Shown: positions 9,490 to 18,267, numbered from the stretch's first letter. The stretch is DNA of 64,000 bases from an uncultured Odoribacter sp. (GCA_910578985.1 CAJTSF010000003.1:62001-126000), one strand, 5' to 3'. A program made the numbers and translations. Notes: generated from the letters alone by a model not told the origin.

Positions 9490-9512
9490 GAGGGAGCTTC
9501 CGCCCCCTCTTT
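9490..9512. terminator. Bidirectional terminator between cdaA and purC
   Basis: A GAGGG/CCCTC stem with a roughly ten-base loop follows the cdaA stop directly, with six T on the + strand; on the - strand it sits 22 bases beyond the purC stop codon. It can serve both convergent genes. Confidence 0.75.
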
Positions 9513-9533
9513 TTTATGACAGGAATCTTTCTT

Positions 9534-10478
9534 TTATAGTTTTTCCAGGTATGCGGTGACGTTCTTTTCGATGCGTTTCAGCACATCGTCGCTTGCCGCT
9601 TTTTGGAATGTTTCGCCGGTGATGTGTTCGTAGAGTTCCACATAGCGGTCGGTGATGCCTGCCACCACGGCGGGTGTCATTTCCGGCACCTGTTGCCCGG
9701 CTTTCCCCTGGAATCCGTTGTCCATGAGCCATTCGCGCACGAACTCTTTGGAAAGTTGCTTTTGCTTTTCGTCTTTGGCAAAGCGTTCTTCGTAGCCCTC
9801 GGCATAGAAATAGCGGGAGGAGTCGGGGGTGTGGATTTCGTCGATGAGGTAGATTTTACCGTCTTTCTTGCCGAATTCGTATTTGGTGTCCACGAGTATC
9901 AATCCCTTTTCGGCGGCGATTTCCGTGCCGCGGCGGAAGAGGGCGCAGGTGTATTTTTCCAGTTGTTCGTAATCCTCGCGGCTCACTAATCCCTGGGCGA
10001 TGATTTCCTCCTTGGAGATGTTTTCGTCATGCCCTTCGTCCGCCTTGGTGGTGGGGGTGATGAGGGGGGTGGGGAACTTCTGGTTTTCTCTCATGCCTTC
10101 GGGGAGGGGAAGCCCGCAGAGGGTGCGTTCCCCGCTTTTGTAGGCGCGCCAGGAACTGCCGGCGAGGTAACCGCGGATGACCATCTCCACTTTGAACGGT
10201 TCGCATTTATGCCCTACGGTCACCATGGGATCCGGGGTGGCGATTTTCCAGTTGGGCACGATGTCGGCGGTGGCATCGAGGAATTGGGAGGCAATCTGGT
10301 TCAGCACCTGCCCTTTGTAGGGGATTCCTTCCGGCAGGACCACGTCGAATGCCGAGATGCGGTCGGATACGACCATGACCAGGTATTCATCGTTGATGTC
10401 GTACACGTCGCGCACTTTTCCTTTGTAAACGCTTTTTTGTCCCGGAAACCGGAAATCTGTTTTTACAATAGCATCCAT
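9534..10478 (-). CDS. purC: Phosphoribosylaminoimidazole-succinocarboxamide synthase
   Basis: A 314-residue SAICAR synthetase of purine biosynthesis, ligating aspartate to CAIR with ATP. It shows the family's N-terminal GKVRDVYDINDEYLVMVVSDRISAFD, the segment VEMVIRGYLAGSSWRAYKSGE, and LILVDTKYEFGKKDGKIYLIDEIHTPDSSR near the ATP/metal site. The length matches the longer eukaryote/Bacteroidetes-like form. It begins 16 bases after the phoH stop codon on the same strand, so the two probably form an operon. Confidence 0.97.
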   Translation of the reverse strand: MDAIVKTDFRFPGQKSVYKGKVRDVYDINDEYLVMVVSDRISAFDVVLPEGIPYKGQVLNQIASQFLDATADIVPNWKIATPDPMVTVGHKCEPFKVEMVIRGYLAGSSWRAYKSGERTLCGLPLPEGMRENQKFPTPLITPTTKADEGHDENISKEEIIAQGLVSREDYEQLEKYTCALFRRGTEIAAEKGLILVDTKYEFGKKDGKIYLIDEIHTPDSSRYFYAEGYEERFAKDEKQKQLSKEFVREWLMDNGFQGKAGQQVPEMTPAVVAGITDRYVELYEHITGETFQKAASDDVLKRIEKNVTAYLEKL

Positions 10479-10494
10479 GTTCTTTGCTTTATAT

Positions 10495-11439
10495 TTATGA
10501 TTGTTTGTGTTCCGAATAGGCTTTTACGATTTCTTTCACTAAGCGGTGGCGGACGATGTCGCCGGAGTCGAAGGTCACGAAAGCGATGCCCGGGATGTTC
10601 TTGAGGATGTCGAAGGCGTGCGTCAGTCCGGAGTCTTCGCGGCGGGGCAGGTCGATTTGGCTCATGTCGCCGGTGATGACGAATTTGGCGCTGACCCCCA
10701 TGCGGGTGAGGAACATTTTCAACTGGTTGCGGGTGGTGTTCTGCGCCTCGTCCAGGATGACGAACGAGTCGTTCAGCGTCCGCCCGCGCATGTAGGCGAG
10801 GGGGGCGATTTGGATGGTTTCCGCTTCCAGGTATTCCTCCAGTTTTTTGGGCGGAATCATGTCCGACAGGGCGTCATAGAGCGGTTGCAGGTAGGGGTCC
10901 ACTTTTTCTTTCATGTCGCCGGGCAGGAATCCGAGGCTTTCGCCGGCTTCTACGGCAGGGCGGCTCAACACGATGCGTTTCACTTCCCGGTTGCGCAAGG
11001 CTCTCACGGCGAGGGCTATGGCGGTGTAGGTCTTGCCGGAGCCGGCGGGACCCGTAGCGAAGAGTAGGTCGTTCGTGCGTGCCAGTTCCACCAGTTTCCG
11101 CTGGTTCTCCGTGCGGGCGCGGATGGCTTTTCCGGCATTGCCGTACAGGATGACCGAATCGGCGTCTTCCGGGTCGGGCACTAAGTTGTCCTCCAGGATA
11201 ATCCGTTTCAGGTTGGCGACCGTCAGCATGTTGTACCGATGGTAATGTTCCAGCAAGGCGTTGATTTTTTGGCTCAGAATTTCAATGTCCCCCAGTTCCC
11301 CCTGCAGGATGATTTCATCCCCGCGGGCAGTGATTTTGAGTTTGGGGAAATAGGCTTTGAGAAGGTTGAATTTCGAATTATTAACGCCATAGAAGTCAAT
11401 GGGTTCGATATTTCCGATACTTATTCTTTTCTCAATCAT
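10495..11439 (-). CDS. phoH: PhoH-family ATPase
   Basis: A 314-residue cytoplasmic P-loop ATPase of the PhoH/YbeZ family, thought to act in RNA metabolism. Start 11439 (MIEKRISIGNIEPIDFYG) is preferred over an upstream in-frame codon at 11508, which would add 23 residues without family character and overlap mazG. The N-terminal part is KH-like; the ATPase domain has Walker A ATGPAGSGKTYTA, Walker B FVILDEAQNT and sensor FVITGDMSQIDLPR. Upstream lies a divergent promoter shared with mazG; downstream purC follows by 16 bases. Confidence 0.95.
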   Translation of the reverse strand: MIEKRISIGNIEPIDFYGVNNSKFNLLKAYFPKLKITARGDEIILQGELGDIEILSQKINALLEHYHRYNMLTVANLKRIILEDNLVPDPEDADSVILYGNAGKAIRARTENQRKLVELARTNDLLFATGPAGSGKTYTAIALAVRALRNREVKRIVLSRPAVEAGESLGFLPGDMKEKVDPYLQPLYDALSDMIPPKKLEEYLEAETIQIAPLAYMRGRTLNDSFVILDEAQNTTRNQLKMFLTRMGVSAKFVITGDMSQIDLPRREDSGLTHAFDILKNIPGIAFVTFDSGDIVRHRLVKEIVKAYSEHKQS

Positions 11440-11459
11440 GAAATTCAGATAAATAACCT

Positions 11460-11479
11460 TATTTTTGTCCCCAAAATTA
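11460..11479. promoter_or_regulatory. Overlapping divergent -7 elements, mazG and phoH
   Basis: TATTTTTG on the + strand at 11460-11467 points to mazG, and TAATTTTG on the - strand at 11479-11472 points to phoH. Both fit TAnnTTTG and lie only 4 bases apart, so the two promoters must compete for polymerase. Confidence 0.6.
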
Positions 11480-11510
11480 CGAAAAAACAGTGAAATCCGG
11501 CAAGACAACT

Positions 11511-12296
11511 ATGGAAAATCTGGAAAAGAAAACCGCCGCCTTCGCGGAATTGCTTGAAATTATTGCTACTTTGAGGGTTGAGTGCCCTTGGGACAAGAAG
11601 CAGACGATGGAATCCATGCGTTCGCTCTCCATTGAAGAGGTGTATGAACTGGGGGACGCTATCCTGGCGGGTGATATGGAAGAGGTCAAAAAGGAACTGG
11701 GCGACTTGCTGATGCACGTCGTGTTTTATGCCCAAATCGGCGAGGAGCAGGGGCGGTTTGACATATCGGGTGTCCTGGAGGGCATTTGTGAAAAGTTGAA
11801 GTACCGCCATCCGCACATTTACGGGGATGTAAAGGTGAGGGGCGAGGAGGATGTGCTCCGCAACTGGGAGCAGCTGAAGTTGAAAGAGAACGGGCGCCGC
11901 CACCGGGTGCTGGAAGGGGTGCCGGCGTCGCTCCCGGCGTTGGTGAAGGCTTATCGCATTCAGGATAAGGCGCGGGGAGCCGGTTTCGACTGGGAGAAGC
12001 GGGAGGATGTATGGGCGAAGGTGAAGGAGGAGATGCAGGAGTTCGAGACGGAGTGGCAGCAGGCGGATGAGCAGCGGATGGAGGAGGAGTTCGGCGATTT
12101 CCTTTTCTCGCTCATCAATGCGGCGCGCCTGTACGGCATCAATCCCGAGAACGCTTTGGAAAAGACGAATGCCAAGTTCATCCGCCGTTTCGGGTACTTA
12201 GAAGAGCATGCCCGTTTGCAAGGGAAGGAGTTGAAAGAGATGTCCCTGGAGGAGATGGAAGCCTGCTGGCAGGAGGCGAAGCGGGAGGAACGGTAA
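11511..12296 (+). CDS. mazG: Nucleoside triphosphate pyrophosphohydrolase MazG
   Basis: A 261-residue all-alpha NTP pyrophosphohydrolase that hydrolyses (often aberrant) NTPs to NMP and PPi. Two MazG domains are visible. The first has RVECPWDKKQTMESMRSL, IEEVYELGDAI and KKELGDLLMHVVFYA, supplying the EExxE and ExxD metal ligands; the second has MEEEFGDFLFSLINAARLYG. Start 11511 (ATG) is preferred over an in-frame GTG at 11490. Length matches E. coli MazG. It is divergent from phoH and convergent with a glycosyltransferase gene 21 bases away. Confidence 0.95.
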   Translation: MENLEKKTAAFAELLEIIATLRVECPWDKKQTMESMRSLSIEEVYELGDAILAGDMEEVKKELGDLLMHVVFYAQIGEEQGRFDISGVLEGICEKLKYRHPHIYGDVKVRGEEDVLRNWEQLKLKENGRRHRVLEGVPASLPALVKAYRIQDKARGAGFDWEKREDVWAKVKEEMQEFETEWQQADEQRMEEEFGDFLFSLINAARLYGINPENALEKTNAKFIRRFGYLEEHARLQGKELKEMSLEEMEACWQEAKREER

Positions 12297-12317
12297 TAAC
12301 GTTCCTGTCCGCAAGGT

Positions 12318-13292
12318 TTAGCGCCACGGCTGTTTCCCGTCCGGCTTCAGGGCGTGCGGAAGATGTTCGTTCAAGGGGTGACCGTTTGCCGCCTGTTCGT
12401 ATTTTTGCAGGTATGCCTTTGCCATGACCTGCGAGTTGAACAAGTCCGCGGCGTATTCGTGGCAGGTTTGCGGCGTATAATGGTAACCGTGGAGCAGGTG
12501 TTCCGTCATCTCGGCGCTGTCGGCGGTGAGGAAGCCAACTTCCGGAGTAACCAGTTCGGGCAGCGAGCCGTAGGGGGTACCGAACACCGGTGCGCCGCAA
12601 TACAGGCTTTCCGTGATGGCGAGCCCGAACGGTTCATCCCATTTCACGGGAAATATCAGTCCTTTGGAGTTTTTCAGGAAACGGAGTTTCTCTTCGCCGC
12701 CCACCATGCCGTGGAAGCGCGCTTTGGGAGTGAGAGTGAAGCGTATGCCCATTTTCAGGTTGAAGCGGTGGCCGCCGAGGATATGGATATGCTCTCCCGG
12801 CAGGGCTTTGACGACGTCGATGGCTCCCTTGACATTCTTGACGCTCCATGCCGCCTTGCCTAAAAAATGGAAGTCTTTGCGCGGCGTCCGGAAGTCCACG
12901 GGACCGTAGTCGTCCCAGTCCAACCCATTATAAACGAAAGAGGTGCTGCCATACCGGGCAGCATGGTTCCGGGAAACAAACACCGCATTGCGCTCCAGGT
13001 TGCCCGGGATGAAATTGCCGTGGTACGTCACGATATAAGGCTTGCGCACCCCTGCGGGTGCGGCGTTGTTGAAATGCACGATATCCGCCTCTTCGGGAAT
13101 CTGTTCGATGATGTTCCGTGCAGGCTCTATGGGAATCACCCGGGCGAAATCGCATGTGGAACCGCGTCCCGCCAGGAAGGTGACGCAGTGGCCCAGTTTG
13201 ACCAGTTCTTTTCCCAAATACCAAATCACGCGTTGCGTGCCGCCGTATGCCGTCACCGGGATTACGGAGCCGATCACTAATACGATGTTCAT
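12318..13292 (-). CDS. Glycosyltransferase, GT-B fold (family 4-like)
   Basis: A 324-residue sugar transferase. The N-terminus (MNIVLVIGSVIPVTAYGGTQRVIWYLGKEL) carries the glycine-rich acceptor-side loop of GT4 enzymes, and the C-terminal half ends with FPVKWDEPFGLAITESLYCGAPVFGTPYGSLPELV, the classic EX7E donor-binding motif. It is shorter than most GT4 proteins because the linker region is compact. Its own promoter-like box lies upstream, in the gap to the GT2 gene on the same strand. Acceptor and donor sugars are unknown; a role in surface polysaccharide or glycolipid is likely. Confidence 0.88.
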   Translation of the reverse strand: MNIVLVIGSVIPVTAYGGTQRVIWYLGKELVKLGHCVTFLAGRGSTCDFARVIPIEPARNIIEQIPEEADIVHFNNAAPAGVRKPYIVTYHGNFIPGNLERNAVFVSRNHAARYGSTSFVYNGLDWDDYGPVDFRTPRKDFHFLGKAAWSVKNVKGAIDVVKALPGEHIHILGGHRFNLKMGIRFTLTPKARFHGMVGGEEKLRFLKNSKGLIFPVKWDEPFGLAITESLYCGAPVFGTPYGSLPELVTPEVGFLTADSAEMTEHLLHGYHYTPQTCHEYAADLFNSQVMAKAYLQKYEQAANGHPLNEHLPHALKPDGKQPWR

Positions 13293-13318
13293 GACAAACT
13301 TTATTCGTTAATCATGAA

Positions 13319-13326
13319 CAAAAGTA
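13319..13326 (-). promoter_or_regulatory. -7 promoter element for the GT4-like gene
   Basis: TACTTTTG on the - strand, matching TAnnTTTG, lies 27 bases before the start codon in the 63-base gap between the two glycosyltransferase genes. It suggests separate transcription of the downstream gene. Confidence 0.5.
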
Positions 13327-13355
13327 CGTTTTTTTACTTACATTTTATACATGCA

Positions 13356-14318
13356 CTATGATTTTATCCGGCGTATCCATTGCCGGTAAAACTCAGGGTG
13401 TCTTAGTATCAGTCGCTTGCACATCCATACTTTCAATCCGATGATTCCCAGATATTGTCCGTCATAGAGGCGGAGATACCGGGAAATCCCTTCCATATAC
13501 TTTAGGGTTTCTTCCGTCTCTTCCATGAGCATCACTTTGTCGGCAAAGCGGATGCACCTGCGCAGGAAACGGGGCGGGTATCTTTTGAAGATGCCCAATG
13601 AAATGCCCAGGGTAAACTGGTTGTACAAAGCCTGCATCCGGCACCATTGGTATTCCATTTTGTTTTTGGACTGCGTGATGCTGCCCGGACGGATGAAGTA
13701 GTGGTATTTGGGGGCGTAATTCACGGCCATGCGTTTGGTTTGGGATACCAGGTCGCCCATGATGGCGATGTCTTCATACACTTGCCCGACAGGGAACCGG
13801 ATCTCTTGGAACAGCTTGCGTTTGAACAGTTTCCCGCAGACATGGCTTTTGAGTTCTTTGTCGAAACATAATTTGCGGTAGGCGGTGGGCATGTTCCATA
13901 TCCGGATACCTAAATGCCGATTTGCAGGGCGGCTCTGCCCGTTTCGCTCCTCCATGAATCCGATGACAGAGATGTCCGCCCGGCAAGTCCTCAACAACCT
14001 CAACAGGGCGGAAACGTAATCCTTGTCCACCCAGTCGTCGCTGTCCACGAAACAGATGTATTCCCCGCTTGCCATTTCCAAGCCGGTATTCCGTGCACCA
14101 GACAGACCTTTATTTTCTTGATGCACCACCCGGATGCGTGCGTCGCGCTCTGCAAATGTCCGGCAGATATCAAGGGAACGGTCGGTCGAACCGTCGTCGA
14201 TGAGCAGGATTTCTATATTGGCATGCGTTTGGGAAACAATGGATTGAAGACACTTTTCTAAGTAAGATTCCACGTTGTAAATCGGAACGATGATGCTGAC
14301 CAATGGACTCGTTTGCAT
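13356..14318 (-). CDS. Glycosyltransferase family 2 protein
   Basis: A 320-residue GT-A enzyme. The nucleotide-sugar site is clear: SIIVPIYNVESYLEKCLQSI, then LLIDDGSTDRS, and the metal-binding DxD-like CFVDSDDWVD. A further conserved segment is KLFKRKLFQEIRFPVGQVYED. The C-terminal 100 residues are basic and aromatic, without a clear membrane segment, as in capsule or LPS sugar transferases of this type. It is transcribed toward the GT4-like gene and is divergent from the CvfB-like gene. Substrate unknown. Confidence 0.92.
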   Translation of the reverse strand: MQTSPLVSIIVPIYNVESYLEKCLQSIVSQTHANIEILLIDDGSTDRSLDICRTFAERDARIRVVHQENKGLSGARNTGLEMASGEYICFVDSDDWVDKDYVSALLRLLRTCRADISVIGFMEERNGQSRPANRHLGIRIWNMPTAYRKLCFDKELKSHVCGKLFKRKLFQEIRFPVGQVYEDIAIMGDLVSQTKRMAVNYAPKYHYFIRPGSITQSKNKMEYQWCRMQALYNQFTLGISLGIFKRYPPRFLRRCIRFADKVMLMEETEETLKYMEGISRYLRLYDGQYLGIIGLKVWMCKRLILRHPEFYRQWIRRIKS

Positions 14319-14347
14319 GGTTTCGTAATATTTTTACTTTAGAGCGC

Positions 14348-14376
14348 CAAAGGTAGCCATATTTCCCTTATTTTTG
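14348..14376. promoter_or_regulatory. Divergent -7 elements, GT2 gene and cvfB-like gene
   Basis: TACCTTTG reads leftward at 14355-14348 toward the GT2 gene and TATTTTTG rightward at 14369-14376 toward the CvfB-like gene. Both match TAnnTTTG; -33 boxes are not evident. Confidence 0.55.
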
Positions 14377-14402
14377 TAACGGAAAATAGAAAGAAAATAG
14401 AT

Positions 14403-15242
14403 ATGGTCGAAATCGGAAAGTTCAACACCCTGACGGTGGTAAAAATCGTGGATTTCGGGGTTTACCTCGATGGGGGAGAGCGCGGAGAGATATTGATGCC
14501 CAAAGAATATGTGCCGGCGAATTGTTTTCCGGACGATGAGGTGAAAGCGTTCGTCTATTTCGATTCCGAGGACCGCATTGTCGCTACGACGGAAGAGCCC
14601 TATGTGCAGGTCGGCGAGTTTGCCTGCCTGAAGATGGTGGCGGGGAGTCCGGTGGGGGCTTTCCTCGACTGGGGACTGCGTAAAGACCTGCTGGTGCCTT
14701 TCCGGGAGCAGCGCGAACCGATGGAGGAGGGGCGTTCCTATCTGGTGTACGCTTACTTCGATCAGGCATCCGACCGTATCGTGGCTTCCACGAAAATCGA
14801 CAAGTTCCTCGACCAGGTTTTCCCTTCCTATAAGCCCGGGCAGGAGGTGGACATCCTGGTGGCACGCAAGACCGACCTCGGCTATGCCGTTATCGTCAAT
14901 AATGCCCACTGGGGACTGATTTACGACAATGAGATATTCCAGCCGCTGAAAATCGGGCAACGCCGCAAGGCGTATATCAAGCGCGTGCGCGAGGACGAGA
15001 AAATCGACCTCGCCCTGCAGCCTGCCGGATATGAGAAAATAGAGGGACTGGCAGGAAAGATTCTCGAAAAACTCAAGGATTACGACGGAGTGCTCGACCT
15101 TTCCGACAAGAGTGCCCCTGAAGAGATTTACCGCTTGTTCGAGTGCAGCAAGAAGAACTACAAGAAAGCCCTCGGTACTCTCCTTAAACAAGGGTTGATT
15201 GAAATCGGGGAAACGGAAGTGCGTCTCCTTCCTAATCGATAA
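14403..15242 (+). CDS. CvfB-like S1-domain RNA-binding protein
   Basis: A 279-residue protein built of tandem S1/OB-fold domains and a C-terminal winged helix, the architecture of CvfB/YitL. The first S1 unit reads GKFNTLTVVKIVDFGVYLDG, the second PVGAFLDWGLRKDLLVPFREQ, the third DLGYAVIVNNAHWGLIYDNE, and the end (FECSKKNYKKALGTLLKQGLIEI) is the winged-helix part. CvfB in Firmicutes affects virulence regulation and binds RNA; the target here is unknown. Its last 11 bases overlap the 3' end of the convergent FtsE gene. Confidence 0.88.
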   Translation: MVEIGKFNTLTVVKIVDFGVYLDGGERGEILMPKEYVPANCFPDDEVKAFVYFDSEDRIVATTEEPYVQVGEFACLKMVAGSPVGAFLDWGLRKDLLVPFREQREPMEEGRSYLVYAYFDQASDRIVASTKIDKFLDQVFPSYKPGQEVDILVARKTDLGYAVIVNNAHWGLIYDNEIFQPLKIGQRRKAYIKRVREDEKIDLALQPAGYEKIEGLAGKILEKLKDYDGVLDLSDKSAPEEIYRLFECSKKNYKKALGTLLKQGLIEIGETEVRLLPNR

Positions 15243-16728
15243 GTTCCAAATCCATCGTCAGCGGTTGCGCGGCTTTTTTCTCCTCCTCTTCCGGGAGCGG
15301 GTACTCTTCCTCCTTTTCCGGCGTCTTCTCCGGAGCGGCAGCCGTTTGCTGCGTTCCCTGTGCTTCTTCCGCCGGTTCTGTTTGCTGCGTTTCCTCCCGG
15401 AGGCTTTCTGATTCCGGAGATACCTCTGCCGGAGGCGTGACCCTTTCCGGCGCTTCCTGTATTGGCTCTCTTTCCGGTTCTCTTTCCGGTTCTGCCTGCG
15501 GTGCTTGTTCCGGTGTGCTTTCTTCCGTCCAGTGTGTTTCTTGCGGGACTGAGGTTGTTGCCTCTGCGCTTTCCGGAACTGCAGCCGTTTCCGTCCGGGC
15601 GGCTTTCTCCATTTCGGCGGTCAGGGCTTTCTCTTCCTCAATCCAGATTTCCGGCAGGTGTTCCAACTCGTAGTCGAAAGCCGTGATTTCCGGATAGTCC
15701 AGTTTCCCGATCAATGCCAGAATATCTTCTTCCTCCTCCATCGGTTCTCCCTTTTCAGGCGGCACCTCTTCCTTTTCCTCCCGTTGTGCAGGCGCTTCTG
15801 CGGGGACCGTCTCCGGCTGAACAGGTGCTTCTACGGCTGCTGTCTCCGGCTGTGCGGGTTGCTCTTCGGGAACCGTCTCCGGCTCTTCCCCGCCCACATT
15901 CACCATGCCGTTTGGCTCCTCCGCGGGCATTGTTTCCGGCACCTCAGGGGTCTCTTCGGTGGGCTCCGGTTCCATGCAGATGGCTTCCGCTTCGGGTGTC
16001 GGTGCAGGAAGGAGAATCTCCTCCTGTGCCTTTTCCGTGCATCCGCAATAGCCCGGCATCGGTTTTTCGTACATCCGCCCCTCCTCGCAGCACAACACCC
16101 GTCCGGGGTAGCGCTCGATGAGGTCGTACTGGTGCGTGGCGATAATCACCGTTTTGCCCGTTTGGCAAATCTCTTTCAGCAACTCCACCAGGTGGTAAGA
16201 GGTCTCCGGGTCGATGTTTCCCGTCGGCTCGTCCGCCAGAATCAGGGGAGGAGCGTTCAGCAATGCCCGTGCCAGCACGATGCGCTGTTGCTCGCCGCCC
16301 GACAGTTGGTGCGGCATCTTATCCTGTTTGTTCGACATGTCCACCATATCCAGCACCGTGGCTATCCGTTCGCGGATGGCTTTCTTGTCGCGCCATCCCG
16401 TCGCCTGCAACACGAACTCCAGGTTCTTGTATACGCTCCGGTCGATGAGCAGCTTGAAGTCCTGAAATACGATGCCGCATTTCCTCCGCAGCATCGGCAC
16501 TTGCGACTTCCGCAACTTCTTCAACTGGAAGCCCGCCACCTCCGCCGTTCCGTATTCCAGGGGCAACTCCGCGTAGAGCGTTTTCAGGAAGGAACTTTTC
16601 CCGCTCCCCACCTTGCCGATGAGGTATACGAATTCCCCTTCCCCGATTTCCACGTTTACCCCCTTCAGGATGGTGTTCTTCTGTTGTCGGATGACGCCGT
16701 CCGTCATTTTTATGATGGTATTGCCCAT
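15232..16728 (-). CDS. ftsE: FtsE-like ABC ATPase with a long acidic Pro/Glu-rich C-terminal tail
   Basis: A 498-residue protein. Residues 1 to about 225 are a complete FtsE/LolD-type ATPase: Walker A IGKVGSGKSSFL, Q-loop IVFQDFKLL, signature QLSGGEQQRIVLARALL, Walker B LILADEPTGN and H-loop VIIATHQYD. FtsE works with FtsX at the divisome to control septal peptidoglycan hydrolysis, and is normally only about 220-230 residues. The remaining 270 residues are low-complexity Pro/Glu/Ala/Thr with one more ordered island around DILALIGKLDYPEITAFDYE. No ftsX is adjacent. It is the last gene of an operon after rpe (10-base gap). The paralog LolD is the main alternative. Confidence 0.85.
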   Translation of the reverse strand: MGNTIIKMTDGVIRQQKNTILKGVNVEIGEGEFVYLIGKVGSGKSSFLKTLYAELPLEYGTAEVAGFQLKKLRKSQVPMLRRKCGIVFQDFKLLIDRSVYKNLEFVLQATGWRDKKAIRERIATVLDMVDMSNKQDKMPHQLSGGEQQRIVLARALLNAPPLILADEPTGNIDPETSYHLVELLKEICQTGKTVIIATHQYDLIERYPGRVLCCEEGRMYEKPMPGYCGCTEKAQEEILLPAPTPEAEAICMEPEPTEETPEVPETMPAEEPNGMVNVGGEEPETVPEEQPAQPETAAVEAPVQPETVPAEAPAQREEKEEVPPEKGEPMEEEEDILALIGKLDYPEITAFDYELEHLPEIWIEEEKALTAEMEKAARTETAAVPESAEATTSVPQETHWTEESTPEQAPQAEPEREPEREPIQEAPERVTPPAEVSPESESLREETQQTEPAEEAQGTQQTAAAPEKTPEKEEEYPLPEEEEKKAAQPLTMDLELID

Positions 16729-16738
16729 GTCTTTCCCT

Positions 16739-17395
16739 TTATGCTTTCAACTCTTTCAACTCCCGGACAGTCTCTTCCGGATGTTCCGAACGGAACACGA
16801 AACTCCCCGCCACCAGCGCGTCCGCGCCCGCTTCCACCAGCAGCCGCCCCGTCTCCGTGTTCACGCCGCCGTCCACCTCGATGAGCGCCCCGCTGCCCGT
16901 CTTCTCGATGAGGCGTTTCAGCTTCCGCACTTTCTCCACCGCATGCGCGATGAACGACTGCCCCCCGAATCCCGGGTTCACGCTCATCACCAGCACCACG
17001 TCCGCCTCCCCGATGATATCCTCCAGCGTTCCCACCGGCGTGTGCGGGTTCAGCGCCACCCCGGCTTTCATCCCGCATGCCTTAATTTGCTGCAACGTCC
17101 GGTGCAGGTGCGTCGAAGCCTCCGCGTGCACCGTCAGGATATCCGCCCCCGCCTTCCGGAATGCCTCCACATAACGCTCCGGCTGCACAATCATCAAGTG
17201 CACGTCCAACACTTTCCGCGACGCCTTCTTGATTTGCTCCACCACCGGCAGCCCGTAAGAGATGTTCGGCACGAACACTCCGTCCATGATGTCCAGGTGC
17301 ACCCATTCCGCCTCGCTCCGGTTCACCATCTCCACCTCTTTCCCCAGATTCATGAAATCAGCCGCCAGCAAGGACGGCGAAACGATAGTTCCCAT
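16739..17395 (-). CDS. rpe: Ribulose-phosphate 3-epimerase
   Basis: A 218-residue TIM-barrel enzyme interconverting ribulose 5-phosphate and xylulose 5-phosphate in the pentose phosphate pathway. It has the signature stretches VHLDIMDGVFVPNISYGLPVV (metal-binding His and Asp), DVHLMI, VLVMSVNPGFGGQSF and IEVDGGVN. Length is typical. It lies between the gamma-carbonic anhydrase gene (25-base gap upstream) and the FtsE-like gene (10-base gap downstream), all on the - strand. Confidence 0.97.
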   Translation of the reverse strand: MGTIVSPSLLAADFMNLGKEVEMVNRSEAEWVHLDIMDGVFVPNISYGLPVVEQIKKASRKVLDVHLMIVQPERYVEAFRKAGADILTVHAEASTHLHRTLQQIKACGMKAGVALNPHTPVGTLEDIIGEADVVLVMSVNPGFGGQSFIAHAVEKVRKLKRLIEKTGSGALIEVDGGVNTETGRLLVEAGADALVAGSFVFRSEHPEETVRELKELKA

Positions 17396-17420
17396 ATCCG
17401 TTCACTTTTATCTTGTCCGT

Positions 17421-17969
17421 TTATTTTTGTCCGGGTGCTTCCTCGACATTCTCGCTTTCCGTGTACCAGTTCGCATACATGGCATACGCGTTCACGATGC
17501 GTTCTACCTCTCCATTCAGCAACTCCGCGCCCAGCTGTTTGATTTTCTTCGCCGGAATGCCCGCGTACACCCATCCCGACTCCACGACCGTGCCCTTTGT
17601 CACCACGCTCCCCGCCGCCACAATCGTGTTGCTCTCCACCACCGCGTCATCCAGCACTATCGCGCCCATCCCGATGAGTACATTGTCCTGGATGGTACAC
17701 CCGTGCACCACCGCGTTGTGCGCGATGGACACATTGTTGCCGATGTGCGTCGGCGACTTCTTATACGTCGCGTGTATTGTCGCGTTGTCCTGAATATTCA
17801 CTTTGTTTCCGATGCGGATTTCATGCACGTCTCCCCGCACCACCGCCCCGAACCACACACTGCAATCGTCCCCCATTACCACATTCCCGATAACGGCCGA
17901 ATTATCAGCCAAGAAGCAGTCCTTTCCGAACTTCGGGGTACATCCGTTCAATTTCTTTACAATAGCCAT
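17421..17969 (-). CDS. Gamma-carbonic anhydrase family protein (hexapeptide repeat)
   Basis: A 182-residue left-handed beta-helix protein. Hexapeptide repeats run through most of the chain, and the metal-ligand histidines of the gamma class are present in the series TIHATYKKSPTHIGNN, VSIAHNAVVHGC. The family includes true carbonic anhydrases and YrdA/PaaY-like proteins, so activity is inferred. It is the first gene of the operon with rpe and ftsE and is preceded by a good promoter. Confidence 0.9.
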   Translation of the reverse strand: MAIVKKLNGCTPKFGKDCFLADNSAVIGNVVMGDDCSVWFGAVVRGDVHEIRIGNKVNIQDNATIHATYKKSPTHIGNNVSIAHNAVVHGCTIQDNVLIGMGAIVLDDAVVESNTIVAAGSVVTKGTVVESGWVYAGIPAKKIKQLGAELLNGEVERIVNAYAMYANWYTESENVEEAPGQK

Positions 17970-17992
17970 AATTTATTTTGCTTATCAGGTTT

Positions 17993-18023
17993 CGAAATTA
18001 CAAAATCCGCCTCAAACCGCAAA
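17993..18023 (-). promoter_or_regulatory. Promoter for the gamma-carbonic anhydrase/rpe/ftsE operon
   Basis: On the - strand, TTTG (18023-18020), 19 bases, then TAATTTCG (18000-17993), one base off TAnnTTTG; it ends 23 bases before the start codon. Spacing is right for the Bacteroidetes primary sigma factor. Confidence 0.6.
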
Positions 18024-18122
18024 ATAAAATGAAAATTGAAAATCCAAAATCGCATGTACACCCTGAAAATCAGTCCTTCATACTGCCCGGAAGAAAAAAG
18101 ATGAAAAAATCTTCCCGAAATA

Positions 18123-18155
18123 TTTGGAACATTCCTTTCCTTTGTCCTATCTTTG
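18123..18155 (+). promoter_or_regulatory. Promoter for tRNA-Gly
   Basis: TTTG at 18123-18126, a 21-base spacer, then TATCTTTG at 18148-18155, a full match to the Bacteroidetes consensus. Transcription would start around 18162, some 28 bases before the mature tRNA. Confidence 0.75.
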
Positions 18156-18189
18156 CACCGTCAAAAATGACAATGTTATTTGAAAGCAT

Positions 18190-18265
<76 letters not shown>

Positions 18266-18267
18266 AA

